From positions 27,346-91,345 of the forward strand of contig CAUYLG010041305.1 of NCBI GenBank assembly GCA_963573385.1: DNA of 64,000 bases, read 5' to 3'. A program made the translations under genes and the position numbers. The notes beneath the pieces are model-generated. The model saw only the letters and a program-made list of their open reading frames with translations. It was not told where the DNA came from and made no database searches. The stretch comes from Cacajao melanocephalus (Eukaryota; Chordata; Mammalia; Primates; Pitheciidae). Below are positions 1 through 12,205 of this stretch, piece after piece. Within the stretch, counting starts at the first letter, position 1, and each line of letters starts with the position of its first letter.

Positions 1-160
1 CAGGCGCCTGCCACCACACGTGATTGATTTTTGTATTTTAAGTAAAGATGGGGTTTCATCATATTGGCCAGGCTGGTCTCAACCTTCTGACCTCAGGTGA
101 TCCACCCACCTTGGCCTCCCTAATTGCTAGGATTGCAGGCATGAGCCACTGCACCCAGCC
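1..160 (-). repeat. Alu (antisense, cut by window start)
   Basis: It ends GCATGAGCCACTGCACCCAG, the reverse of an Alu 5' end. Confidence 0.9.
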
Positions 161-199
161 TTATTTGTTTATTTATATTTATATTTTATATATTTATTT

Positions 200-463
<264 letters not shown>

Positions 464-1164
464 TGAGCAAAGGTCTTTGGGGACATGACCCTCACTAGGG
501 TCAACCCTGCTCTGTAGGAGCAGAGAAGTGAAATGTGAGTGTGGAGCACTGAGCATCAATGGGGCAGGTAAAGTGGAGAGAAGGATGCGCGCACCTGAAA
601 TGAGAGGGGAGCCGTGCTGAACCAGACCTTGAAAGGTCGGAGGATTTAGGCCTGGGGAGATGGGGATGTTGAGGCGTAGCAGAGGAAAAACTTTATCCCT
701 CTACCCTGCTTGATTCGGTAGCTAGGTGCCCTGAGCAACAAACTGATAAAAGACATTAGCAAGAGAAAAATCAGTGTTAATTATGTAAGTAGGCCCTGGC
801 AATCACAAAGAAATAAGAGTCAAAGGGGCAATAAGAATTTGGAGGCCTCTCTATATATCATCCCAAAGGGCAGCAAGGTGTGGAGAAAAGGTGAGACAAA
901 GGACAAGGGGTTGGGGTTCCCGTGCGGGAGTAAGTTGTGGGGAGGCAACCTGGAAACGTGGACACACAACCCTGGTTTAATAAGGTATGTGCAGATTCAA
1001 GTGGGTGCCTCATCCATTGATAAGAGATTGTACGGAAGATGGAGACACCCTTCCAAATGTAAATTTGCTTTACAAAAGGGAAATTTATGCTCTGTTTTTA
1101 GAGCTTTTCCAGCATCTGCTGTTCCTCAATTGGTTCTGCTCAAAAGGGGTGGAGTCTGGTCCAC

Positions 1165-1382
1165 TTCACAGGTGAGCTAAGGCAGTAGTGTCACGTTCAC
1201 AGGTGAGCTAAGGCAGCAGCGTCACATTCACAGGTGAGCTAAGGCAGCGTCACGCTCACAGGTGAGCTAAGGCAGCAGCGTTACGATGTTCACAGGTGAG
1301 CTAAGGCAGTAGCGTTATGTTCACAGGTGAGCCAAGGCAGTAGCATCACGTTCACAGGTGAGCTAAGGCAGCAGCGTTATGT
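1165..1382 (+). repeat. Minisatellite, about 30-bp unit x 7
   Basis: Seven head-to-tail units share the core TTCACAGGTGAGCTAAGGCA followed by a variable GTAGYRTYACG-like tail. Unit length varies by one to four bases and units differ by point changes. Every unit contains CAGGTGAGC, a strong match to the consensus splice donor. Confidence 0.93.
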
Positions 1383-2706
1383 AGGCAGAAGTTAGCAGCT
1401 TGTTTCGTCTGCTTGAGGCATGGTGAGAAGCCAGGCTGGGAGCAGAGGCTGCCGGGGAGATGCAGGGTGTGGAAGCCGAGAAGGTGTAGAGCTCCCATCT
1501 TGAAAATAAGGGGCACGCTTTAGATCAGTGCTATCTAGTGAAACTTTTTGTAATGCTGTCAGTGCTCTGTTCTCTGCTGTCAGATATGGTGGCCGCTGGT
1601 CACATGTGGCTGCGGAGCACTTGAGATGTGGATAGTGTGACTGGATTTGAAACTTTATTTAATTTTAGTTCATAGACGTGTAAACATAAATAGCCCCAGT
1701 GGCTCGTGGCTGCTCTTCGGACAACACAGGGTAGAGCTTTGGGACGATGACTCATGGGGAGTGTGTCAAGTAGATGTGAGCGGGAGGCAGAGAACCACGT
1801 GCCTCTGCCCTGCGAGAGGTGGCTGACCCTCCCCTCCACTGGCCTTCCTGTCCGGGGTTCCTGGAGGTGGATCAGGAACTTGCTCTGCTTCCCTGCTGTG
1901 GGTCCCCGTGTCTAGTCTGCACCTTTGGAACAGCACACACATCTGTTACTAAACTGTCTTTCACGCCCCCGGCTCCAGGCCCCACGCCCGCCCTTGCCCC
2001 GCTCTCTTCATCCCTCCTTTGGCACAGGGGTTCCCAGGCTTTCTTGCCGGTCTTTGGGGTTCATGTTTTGCTTAGACTATTGGAGAGACCACACTCTCAG
2101 GGAAGATGGTCTTTGTACCATCTCTGCCTTTAACGGTGAAGTGAAGGCAGAGGTGCATGTGTTTTGAGAATTGTCTCACACCCCTGCATCGGGAGGGGAG
2201 GAAAGAAGAGGGATACCCTGAAGAGTGTCTACACCCAGAGAAATGGGGTGACATGAAGAGTCAGCGTGGTCCTGTGTTCAAAATCTCACGTCTTACACAG
2301 CAGCCAGCCTGAAGGGTCTTCCCCTGGCCTAATATGGGCAATTTGAACATCAAAACAAATAATGATAGTAAAGGATTATAACTTGTGGAATAAAGGAAGA
2401 ATCCATGAGTCTATACTGACGTAAATGAATCAATGACTACATAAATGGGAGCAAGAAAGAGTTATTGCTCACAATAGAAAGCCAACTAGGAAGTGTCAGA
2501 ATGATGGAATTAGAAATTCACTGCTTTCCGTCTGTCCCCATAACTGATTAAGACAGGACTTATTAAAACTGCTGGTCTCAAAGTATATCACCGTGAGACG
2601 CTTCTGAATAACAAAGGGAAAAATAATAGCTTTGTAGTGAGGAAACCACATAATCAAAGTTAACATTGGGACTTTAAAAATTGGACCTTTAAAAATTACT
2701 GATGGG

Positions 2707-3012
2707 GGCCGGGCATGGTGGTTTGTGCCTGCAATCCCAACACTTTGGGAGGCCAAGGTGGGTGGATCAGGAGTTTGAGACCAGCTTGACCAACATGCTG
2801 AAACCCCATCTTTACTAAAAATACAAAATAGCCGGGCGTGGTGGCGGGCACCTGTAATCCCAGTTACTTGGCAGGCTGAGGCAGGAGAATAGCTTGAACC
2901 TAGGAGGCGGAGGTTGCGGTGAGCCAAGATGGCACCATTGCACTCCAGCCTGGGAGACAGAGTGAGATTCTGTCTCCCAAAAACCCAAAAATCCAAAATA
3001 AACAAAAAAAAA
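2707..3012 (+). repeat. Alu (sense), first of a tandem pair
   Basis: It begins GGCCGGGCATGGTGG and ends in an A-rich tail. AAAAATTACTG occurs just before it and at its tail, a likely target duplication. Confidence 0.93.
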
Positions 3013-3015
3013 TTA

Positions 3016-3325
<310 letters not shown>

Positions 3326-4993
3326 GTTAACATTGGTAGTAGTGGGATTGCTCCACAGCCGATGCCCCCTGAGAAGATGCACTGAAGAGAAAGTAACACC
3401 ACCTCTGTGTTTTCTGTTCATAAACAGAATCTAGTCATGAGAAAACACCAGGAATACCCAAAGTGAGGGACCTTCTACAAAATAATCGGCCGGTATTGTT
3501 CAAAAAGTCAATGTCTTGAAATACAAAGACCCAGAGATCGTTCCAGATGAAAGGACACTTAAGAGACCTGTCCATTGAATGAAACATGTGATCTTGGATT
3601 TCTTTTGCCATAAAGGATGTTACGGGGACAGCTGACGGGAATCTCAGGAGGGTCTATGGATTAAACATAGTATGCTTCAGTGTTGAGAGAGAGGAAGTAA
3701 ATGCAGTAAATGTGACCACTTGGGGAATCTTTTTGTACTATCCAGGAGTTTTCTGTCCTGTTCTTGTAACTTTTCTGTAAATCTGAACTGTGTCCCCCCC
3801 CAAACAAAATATTCATTGTTCATTTCTGATAGAGGCATACTAGTGCCCACTGTGGTGTTCTTTGAACTATTCTACATATTTTAAATATTTTTATAATTAA
3901 ACGTTGGGGGAAAAGTAATAAAGCCATGTTCTAAATATTATGTAATACGTAGAGACTTGGACATCATTTAGAATATGTAAGTCTCTGTGTATTTCGTAAT
4001 AGGGATAGTCTAGATGCAAATTAAAAGATGAGTAGAAATGACTTTATCATGAGTAAAGTCACTCAGTCGCATGAAATTAGCTTTTGTTTTCCTTTATATA
4101 CACTGTTGCCAGCACAATATCCTATGCATCTTATCGTCAGTCTGATACTCGCTGAATGAATCATGCACAAAGTGGAGGTTCTTCCTCTCTCCCTCTTTCT
4201 CAGGAGTTCAGAATAACCATTTGTGTTATTTACAGCACTTTATAGATATGCCCACTGTCATAGGAATTGAATTAGCCTAATCTGATAAAGTCTATTGAGA
4301 TTAAAAAAACTTTTTTTGAGTGTGTTTATATTTAAAGCTTATGCAGTATTTCAAATGGAATTTTGAACTCCCTGCCTGAATTTTTTTTTTGAGGGGGCAG
4401 GTCGGGGGGAGGAAGAACACATCTTTAACATGGTAAAATGCAGCTCTCATTTTCAGGTTCTAAAAAATTAACTGATGCATATGCCCTCTGGTTTTCTATT
4501 TAGAGGCACTTGTATATGATCTCATGTTAGTCTTTATGGAGGTAGTACTTCAATGTAGCAGACATTTTTAGCCAGCTAAGCAGAATTCTCAGCCCTCAGG
4601 ATTCAAAGATGAATGAGATATAGTTCACAAACTTGTGCAGGAAATTGTTCTATGAAGACCTTGCCTCTGCTAAAATCTTCTCTTTTGGCTAGCTTGTCAG
4701 AGAGGTTAGAATAGGTGTCCTGGTGTAGCTGTTAGGAGCAGGAGACCTGCACAGTGTGGGTGAGGTGGTGGTTGAAACACAGAGATCAGAGAACAAGCTG
4801 TGATTCTCCACGTGCTAGCACTCAGGGCTGCCTTTCACTGGGTTTGACGGAAGAACCTGCGATTCTCACTGTTACAGGCAAAATCAGACAGTACAGAGGA
4901 ATTGATATCAAGGTATGCAATTAAACTATGGCTTCTTCTGCAGGCAACATTGCAAGTTATTAGGCTTTAGATTTTTTTTTTATCTTGTTCTAG

Positions 4994-5130
4994 CAATTAG
5001 AGAGATCTTTATAAATTTGGCTGTGGAAACACAGATTTAGAGTAAGAGCCGGACTTTATGAAATGCAGATTGATAAAGAGAAATTGCAGGTTATTATCAA
5101 AGAAGGACTGGGACGAATTGAGCTTACGAG
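4994..5130 (+). other. Exon-like segment of unknown status
   Basis: A long T-rich tract ending TTATCTTGTTCTAG precedes position 4994, and a GAG/GTAATG donor-like site follows 5130. An ATG at 5063 opens 22 codons (MQIDKEKLQVIIKEGLGR...) up to the donor. Spliced to the 21498 exon it would not keep the TRAK1 frame, so if used it would be non-coding or belong to another transcript. Confidence 0.25.
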
Positions 5131-5399
5131 GTAATGGTCACTGCATGTTTTTTCCCTTTTGCTGGAATGATCCCTTCCTTCCCCTGCTAAGCACGGTCAG
5201 CCTGGCTGTTGTCACAGTCGGGTTTGTCTCCTTATCTTATGCACGCCCACAGGAAGTCTTTCATCTGAGGGCACTGGGCAGTGCTTCAGAAGGACACCTC
5301 CTCCGCCAGCGCCCCACCTTCAGACGGGTGTACCTGCCCAAGGCTTAGCTGCTGCTGTGAGACTTTTGGAAGCTACCATTCCTCATTGCTCCTGGGGGA

Positions 5400-5763
5400 G
5401 AAGAGGTGGGGAGAGTCCAGGTGGAGAGCTAGCTGAGGTCTTGCACCTGCCTGCAGGGCTTCCCTCGAATCCCCTGCGCCTGGCCGGGCATTCCCACTCC
5501 GCCTAGCGCTTTTCTCCCCGCCCGCTCCTCCTCCAGGCTCCTGGGAGCCACCCCCTTCCGGGTCCTTCTCGGCTGATGCTGGGCCAGGAGCTTTGTGTAC
5601 ACCCCTGCACTTCAGCTCAGACAGGGCATGTCTGCGGCCCCGGCCGGGGCGCAGTGTGTCCCCTGGGGGCCTGGGCCAGTATGGCTCCTCTGGGTAGGGG
5701 GTTGGGGGTACCCCCAAGGATGGTCCCTTAGGGTGATGTTGTGGCTGTGGGGTGACTTCAGCA
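5400..5763 (+). promoter_or_regulatory. TRAK1: Probable alternative TRAK1 promoter and 5' UTR
   Basis: This block just upstream of the alternative first exon is GC-rich and holds about a dozen CpGs between roughly 5467 and 5650. It includes a CCCCGCCC GC-box-like stretch near 5516 and a CCCCGGCCGGGGCG run near 5639. The flanking introns are CpG-poor. A GC-rich, TATA-less start fits an alternative promoter, but the exact transcription start cannot be read from sequence. Confidence 0.55.
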
Positions 5764-5875
5764 ATGTCTCTGAGAGACAAGGGCAGGGAAGAAGAATGTT
5801 TTGAATACGACTGCCAGGAGGAACAGAGGAAGCCCACCCACAGAGAGCATGACTCCCAGGACCTCTTGGAGGAGG
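5764..5875 (+). CDS. TRAK1: TRAK1 alternative first coding exon (short N-terminus)
   Basis: An ATG at 5764 opens 37 codons beginning MSLRDKGREEECFEYDCQ and ending QDLLEE, plus one base, followed by a GTAAAT donor at 5876. The leftover G joins TT of the exon at 21498 to give GTT (Val), yielding LLEEVLCAERVGQ. That is the N-terminus I remember for the TRAK1 isoforms lacking the long leader, so both start and frame are supported. The peptide is short, charged and acidic, with no signal peptide. It replaces the longer N-terminal segment that comes before the coiled coil in the canonical form. Upstream ATGs in the leader are out of frame. No good acceptor lies just before the ATG, so this is probably a true first exon with its 5' UTR running upstream into a GC-rich block. 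Confidence 0.88.
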
Positions 5876-5975
5876 GTAAATTGTGTCCTTGGCTCAGATC
5901 TGATCCTTTCCTTCTTAGTGTCTAAATAGGCTTGAGTGTTCTGCTGATTTCATAGCACTCTTTTTTTTTTTTTAA

Positions 5976-6330
5976 TTGAGGTATAACTTAGAGATCCTAT
6001 GCAAATGGTTTAAAGCCATCCTTGTAAGACCCGCTCCCCCCAACCCAGAGACAGCACTTCCAGCTCCCCAGGAAGTCCCTAGGCCTCTTTCTAGTTTACA
6101 TCTACCTTCCCAGAAACGATATTATGACTTCTGTCACCCTAGATTTGTTTTGCCACTTCCTGATCTTTGTAATGGAATCAAACAGGGTGTGTTCTTTGTG
6201 TCTGGCTTCTGTTGCTTAGTGAAGTCTTTGAAATTCATCCTTGTTGTTGCAGATATCACTAGTTGTTCTTTTTTTTTCTTTGTGGCATTCCAGCATTCTG
6301 TTTTAAGAGATTCGGTTGTGATCTTGTGAG
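5976..6330. mobile_element. L1-like 3' relic
   Basis: TTGAGGTATAACTT opens a stretch with CACCCTAGATTTGTTTTGCC and TAATGGAATCAAACAG, typical of old L1 3' ends. Confidence 0.55.
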
Positions 6331-6804
6331 TAGATTTTGATAAGTTAATGGACAAGAGACCGAGACTTATTAAATGAAGCATGTTTTTGTTCTGGCAGTG
6401 TTTATTTTTTAAAAAAAATTATTAAACACTGATCTGAAATAAGGATTTTTTAAAACTTAGAAATATTTCAAAACAAATAGCCCAAGGCTGATATTGAAAT
6501 CTGGGCGCCCACTGCCAGCTCTCTTAAAGAGATGCTCCTTTGCAGGGAAAAGGGAGGATGTGTGAGCTTTCTAGCTGGGCTTCCGGAACTTTCACCCGCA
6601 GCCTAGAGAAGGGGGCTTTGGGGGCTGACCAGGATGTTTACACAGTGATGTGGCTGTTCTTTAGGTCCCTTGAATAAAAACAATCAGAATATGGTGTTCC
6701 AAACTGCTGCTTTAGGGTGCTCTATTTTCCTGTCTCAGGATAACTTCTCTTTTCCTTTTTTCTTTCTTTTTCCTTTCCTTTCCTCTTTCCTATCCTTTCT
6801 TTTT

Positions 6805-6998
6805 TCTGACAGCGTCTCCCTCTGTTGCCCAGGCTTCAGTAGAGCGGTGCAGTCCTGGCTCGCTGCAGCCTGACCTCCGGGCTCCGCCTCAGCCTCCCGA
6901 GTAGTGAGTAGCTGGGCCACCGGCACACGCCAACATGCCCAGCTACTTTTTAAAATTTTTTTGTAGAGACAGGATCTTGTTATGTGGCCCAGGCTGGA
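6805..6998 (-). repeat. Alu (antisense, truncated) after a pyrimidine tract
   Basis: It starts CTGACAGCGTCTCCCTCTGTT, stops at GTGGCCCAGGCTGG and lacks the last part. A TTTCC-rich tract (6746-6804) precedes it. Confidence 0.85.
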
Positions 6999-7374
6999 AC
7001 TTCTGTTTTCAACATTATTTATAATTGGCCTATTCCAAAAGTGTTTTTCTTCTGAAGTTACCATTCTAAAAATATTGTTAACATTTCCCCTCCAGGACAG
7101 CTGCAAATATTTTATTGCAGGAAGGGAGGAAACTGGGAGAAGCCAGGAGAGAGTGAGGGACCCCGTCCATGCTGAGGCCTGCATTCCGGCTGCTGCCCTT
7201 CTGGCCTTGTCTTGAAGGAGATGGGGGAGGGGAGAGGAGTGACAGGGTTGAGGATTTGTTAGGTCCCTGGATGAGATCAGGAGAAAGGTGTCCATCTGCC
7301 CTTGTAGAACTAGGGCTCCCCCAGATTTAGCTGGATTAGCTTCCTGCCCCTTAAATCTCTGCTGCTTCTGCCAG

Positions 7375-7500
7375 TGCCCTCATCACCTGGGAGCTTGCTA
7401 GACATGCAGAAGCTCAGGCCCCAGCCCAGACCCAGTGAGTCAGAATCTGCATTGTAACAAGTTGTCCAGATGATGGGCATGTACATTAAAGTATGAGACG
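7375..7500. mobile_element. MER5A-like hAT relic
   Basis: CATCACCTGGGAGCTTGCTAG with CCAGACCCAGTGAGTCAGAA matches the MER5A core. Confidence 0.6.
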
Positions 7501-7531
7501 AACTGCTGCCTTAACACCTAGTCAGAGTTTT

Positions 7532-7740
7532 GGCCGGGTGCGGTGGCTCACACCTGTAGTCCCAGCGCTTTGGGAGGCCCAAGTGGGCGGACCACTTGAG
7601 GTCGGGAGTTTGAGACCAGCCTAACGAATATGGAGAAACCCTGTCTCTACTAAACATACAAACTGAGGCAGACGTGGTAGCGAGTGTCTGTTGAGTCACC
7701 CTGGCTGGGTGACAAAAACAAGACCTTGCCTCAAAATAAA
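7532..7740 (+). repeat. Alu (sense, internally deleted)
   Basis: It begins GGCCGGGTGCGGTGGCTC and then jumps to a shortened right arm ending GACCTTGCCTCAAAATAAAT. Confidence 0.88.
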
Positions 7741-7768
7741 TAAATAAAGTATAAATATAAATAAATAA

Positions 7769-8093
<325 letters not shown>

Positions 8094-8189
8094 TCATTTA
8101 TCTGTGTGATTCTAAATTGAAGGCTATAAAATATTCTGGAGAAGTATCGTATATGTTAGTCAAGAGGAAAAACTTTGTGTTGTGTACAT

Positions 8190-8270
8190 TTCATATATAT
8201 AATATATATAAGTATGTGATAAATATATGTAAATACATATTATAAATATGTATCATATATAAATATATGA
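8190..8270. repeat. AT-rich low-complexity tract
   Basis: TATATA/AAATATAT-type repeats dominate, with short TATGTA interruptions. Confidence 0.8.
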
Positions 8271-8311
8271 AGAGAGAGTGTGTCTCTGTCTTTCTCTCTC
8301 TTCATATATTT
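8261..8311. repeat. Perfect 18-bp inverted repeat
   Basis: AAATATATGAAGAGAGAG (8261-8278) is exactly reverse-complementary to 8294-8311, with a 15-base spacer. It sits at the edge of an AT-rich low-complexity tract (8190-8270). Confidence 0.9.
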
Positions 8312-9124
8312 TGTCAACGAAGTGAAGTCACAGGCACTAGAACTGAGAGAAGTCACAGTTTATTCTGAGCCAGGTTTGAGGACCGAGCCTGGGATCACAG
8401 GCTCAGCACTGACAGGGAATGTGTCCTGAAGCAGATGACTTGAGGCACAGTAGAGGTGCATGTTCTAACAGGGGGATACGTGTGACACAGACGGGAGAAG
8501 AGGGAGAGTGAAGCAACAGCTCCTTTCCTGGAATTCTGTTTGCTGTGCAGAGGTGCTGTGCATAAGATAAGGTAAATATGCAGCTGAGCAGTAGGGAGAA
8601 GGTTTAGGTGTCTCAGGGGTCTGTGGAGGGTGGCTGATTTCGTCAGTCCTGTCTTTTGTTCTACATCTGATAAACAGGTTTCTGACCAGTTCCTGTCAGC
8701 CAAATATTTGACACACTCTAGTTATACAGGCATGAGGTCAGCTTTAGTTAATAGGCTTAGGTCTTATTACCCCCGTGCTCATCCGCAGCCATCATGGGCC
8801 ACTGTTAAAGCTTTTGTTGGAAATTTTCTTTTCCTGAAAATTTCTACAGATACATGTATGAAACCTTTTTTAAAAACCGAGAACCAGGTGCTGGTGACAG
8901 TGAATGTCCCTGTGCACTTCCTAAGTCCTTGGCAGCATTTTCAGTACTTTACGTGGATTCATGCATTGAACTTTTAAAACATTCATTTGAGGTCAAGTAC
9001 TGTTATTAGCTCCGTTTTATAGGTTTATGGGAGGAGATGTCAACAACTTGTCTAAAGTCACAGGGTGAGTTAAGTGATCCTCGCCTATTTAGAACGGCTG
9101 TAGAACTCTGCTTTTAGCTATGAT

Positions 9125-9300
9125 GCCAGCAGTTCTCAGTGGGGTCCCTGAGCAGCAGCGTCGTCGGCATCACCTGGAACTCGTTAGAAATGCACCTTCT
9201 TGGGTCTCACGCCAGACCTACTGAAGCAGAAACAGGCGGGGCCCAGCAAGCTGAGTTTTAACACACACGCCCTCTGGGTGATTCCAGCGCACATTGTCCT
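9125..9300. mobile_element. MER5A-like hAT relic
   Basis: CAGCAGTTCTCAGTGGGGTCC, GGCATCACCTGGAACTCG and GGGGCCCAGCAAGCTGAG match the MER5A core. Confidence 0.7.
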
Positions 9301-11774
9301 GGGCTGATCCACACCTCTTAGATGAGGGTGTGTCTGCCCTATAATCGGATTCAGGGGAAGAGATTTTGCCTCGTATTTGTCGCCTTGAGGTAATTACTGT
9401 GTATTCTCTTCTGCTCTTGTGTGCTTCTACCCAGTTTTCCCTCACACTCCAGGAAATCATTTTTAGCAGTCCTGTAGGAGAGGTGTTGGCAGTATTTTTA
9501 GGACAGTAACCTCAAAAGAAAAACACCATTGCCAACATGCTTAGTTTACTTTGTAAAATGAAACAGACTCACTTTTAAGGTTTGCTCCTGACGTGAAAGA
9601 AGCCAGGCTGTGGTGCAGATCAGAAAGACGGAAACTGAGAATGTTTCGCGTCACGGCCAGTGTTGCTGGAAGCATGTCGTGTGTCTCAGAGCAAGCTGGG
9701 CAGGACCCCATTCTTCTCTGTCATGGTCACACAGAAAGCCAGTCCCACCTGTGAAGTAGAAATACTCTGAGTAGTGAAAATATGTGCGGATTTGGATCTG
9801 ACTGTGTTAGCTGGATTTTGAGGTGTTTCTGCATTGTCAACTTGTCTGAAAGAAGTGCTTTTGGTTGAAATCTGTAAGACACCATTAATATTTGAGTTAC
9901 TCTGATAGTTATGGATCCAGGATACATTTGCTGTTCTCTCCAGGTCACCTTGCAGGATACTAGGCACTTTCTTATGTCACTCATTTAATCTTTAAAACAG
10001 GCCTTCAGGTCAGCACTCTCTTTCTGCAAGGAAAGCACTGAGGCTCAGATAGTTCGCACTTGTGTGGAGTCCCCCAGCTGTAAGCACAGAGCAGGGCCTT
10101 TGCCTTGCCTTGTGAGACTGTGTTTCACCACGCCCAGGCACTAAGCTGGAAGAGTTCTAGGCCCTTCCCTTGAATTATCTCACTTATCCTCTTATCCTAC
10201 GAGGTGTGTGCTCCTGGAAGACCAGGCAGCAGGAGAGGACTTGCTCTCAGTCTTTCCAGGGAGAGGAGATATCCAGGCCCTGTGTCTTCCGGCGACTGAA
10301 AACTTGCACACTGAGAAGGCAAAATTGATGTCACGTGCTTCGTGGCGTATTTAGAGTCGGGCTCTGTCTGCTTTTTGCAATCCCTCTCCTCACCGTGAGA
10401 TCAAGAGGGCTGAACTGTGTGAATGAAATAGTGCTTCCCGCCCCGTCTCAGTGCCTGGGCCTCTGTATGAGGAAAACAGTGGTGAAAAGGGGAGTTTCAC
10501 GGTCACTTTCTTGTGGCCTGTTACCTGGCACATTCCCAGTGTTGTTGTTATTGTTCTCGTTTTTAAATGAAATGCATCAAGAAGCCTGACATCCTAATTT
10601 CTTCTCATTGGGGCACTTCCAAAGCTATTACCCATGTGCAAGGTGAATCACTACATTTCTGGCAAATGTTATTCAGGTTTGCTCAGGAGAAGGTGTGATT
10701 TGGAAAGAGATGTGCAATGGTCTGGAGTTGGCTGGGCATTCTCATTACCAAGTTCAGGTTCCCTGAGAACACGGGCTGCAGGAGAGAGAATGCATCCCGC
10801 TTTCCTTAGGGACGGCTGCTAAGAGTGTGTGAGTCGGCAGTCAGTCTTCTGCACAAAGGGCAGCTTTAGGTGTTGAACACTAAGCAGACATGATCATTTG
10901 GAAAAACATGGGTGGAAAAAATGCCAGTCAGTCATGGGAACCCAGAGCCTCCTGCGTCTCTGTCCAGTGGCTGCACCTGCTGGCCGCTCAGATTCTCCAG
11001 CTGGTTGGTTCGCAGGTGAGACTGGGGAGGCAGCACAGAGAGGACACGTGTCTCCAGCCGGGGAGAGCACTCCTGGGCGGGAGAGAGAGGACTGGGCCCG
11101 TGGGGATGACGGGACCCACCCGTGCTGTGTCCCCAAGGTGCTTGGGGTGCCTCAGGCGTTTCTGGGCTGTGGAGTTGGGAATGTCCCAGAGAAAGAGCTG
11201 GAGTCCTGGGCCTTTGTTAACGCTGTGTTGCCAGCAGCGTGGAGGGTGCCATGCACGGCTTTCCCTGTGGGTCAGAGTTGAAGGAGGAGCTGACCTGGCA
11301 TGTCAGTGCCCACTGCAGCACTCTGACAAAGGTCTCTTGCTTCATGGCTTCCGCTGTCCTAGTCTCCACTCGGGGTTTGATTCTCCGTATCCATGCCTAC
11401 GGCACACAGGCCTCCCATGGGGTCAGGCACTGTGGGTGGTTCTCCTAATGGAGGGTGCCAGCATCACCCCAAGGCTGGCCATGGACAAAGAGCCTGCTCA
11501 CGGTCTCTGTATTTTGGGGTCCTTTTGACACTGTGCCCACTTCTGGGGGCTGTCCCGTGGCCCTCTGCCACCCCCAGCTTTCTTTATCCTCTGAGCTGCC
11601 TGGCAGTGTCGCCCACCCGGCACTTCCTGCTTGCTCCTCTGCGTGACGCCAGTTTGTGCGTGCGCCTTACCTTCTCAGCTAGGTCAGGAATTCCTTGAGG
11701 GTAGGATTCATTCATTTGCTCAACAGATACTGAGAGCTCCAACGTGGGGGTCAGACAGAGCAGGCCCTTCCATA

Positions 11775-11905
11775 ATAGCTCTGTAACCTGGGGCAGTTTC
11801 TTTATGTCTAAAATGGGACAATAGTAACACTCTCCTCATAGGATGGATGTAGACGCTCATGGAGATGACTTACAGGCAGCTCTTAACAGAGTGCCAGGCT
11901 CACGG
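11775..11905 (+). repeat. MIR
   Basis: GTAACCTGGGGCAGTTTCTT and AAAATGGGACAATAGTAACAC followed by ACTCTCCTCATAGG are MIR core motifs. Confidence 0.75.
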
Positions 11906-12084
11906 TCCGGGGGCCAGAGCGAGCCGTTTGGTTACTGCCTCGTTAAATGTCTCGGTGACAAATGGCCACCGTAGATCAATACTGGGATTTCCAGTCTGGG
12001 GCGGGTGGATGATTACAGCATCTAGCAAACCTGGTCCAAGTCCAGGGTTGTGTCTCTCTTGACCTTGGACTAGCCATTGGCCTT

Positions 12085-12205
12085 TCTGTCTGGTTTGTTA
12101 AATGAAGATCCTATTTATGTTGTGGGGTTCTTCTGAGTTTTAAGTGAAATAATACTTGTAAAATGCGTGGGGTAGCAGCTGGCACATTGTAGACACTCAG
12201 TCGTA
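12085..12205 (+). repeat. MIR (right part)
   Basis: TTAAATGAAGATCC through GCTGGCACATTGTAGACACTC fits the MIR 3' half. Confidence 0.65.

Noticed and set aside
1165..1382. CRISPR-like regular repeats
   Set aside because: Units are contiguous with no unique spacers, and the genome is mammalian. It is a minisatellite.
5058..5348. 96-codon frame starting MKCRLIKRN
   Set aside because: It runs across the donor-like site at 5131 in a different phase from the more coding-like 5063 frame, with no family similarity. The exon-like segment is reported instead.
10890..11528. 212-codon open frame on the plus strand
   Set aside because: It is intronic and GC-rich, has no recognisable domain, and overlaps other equally long frames in different phases.
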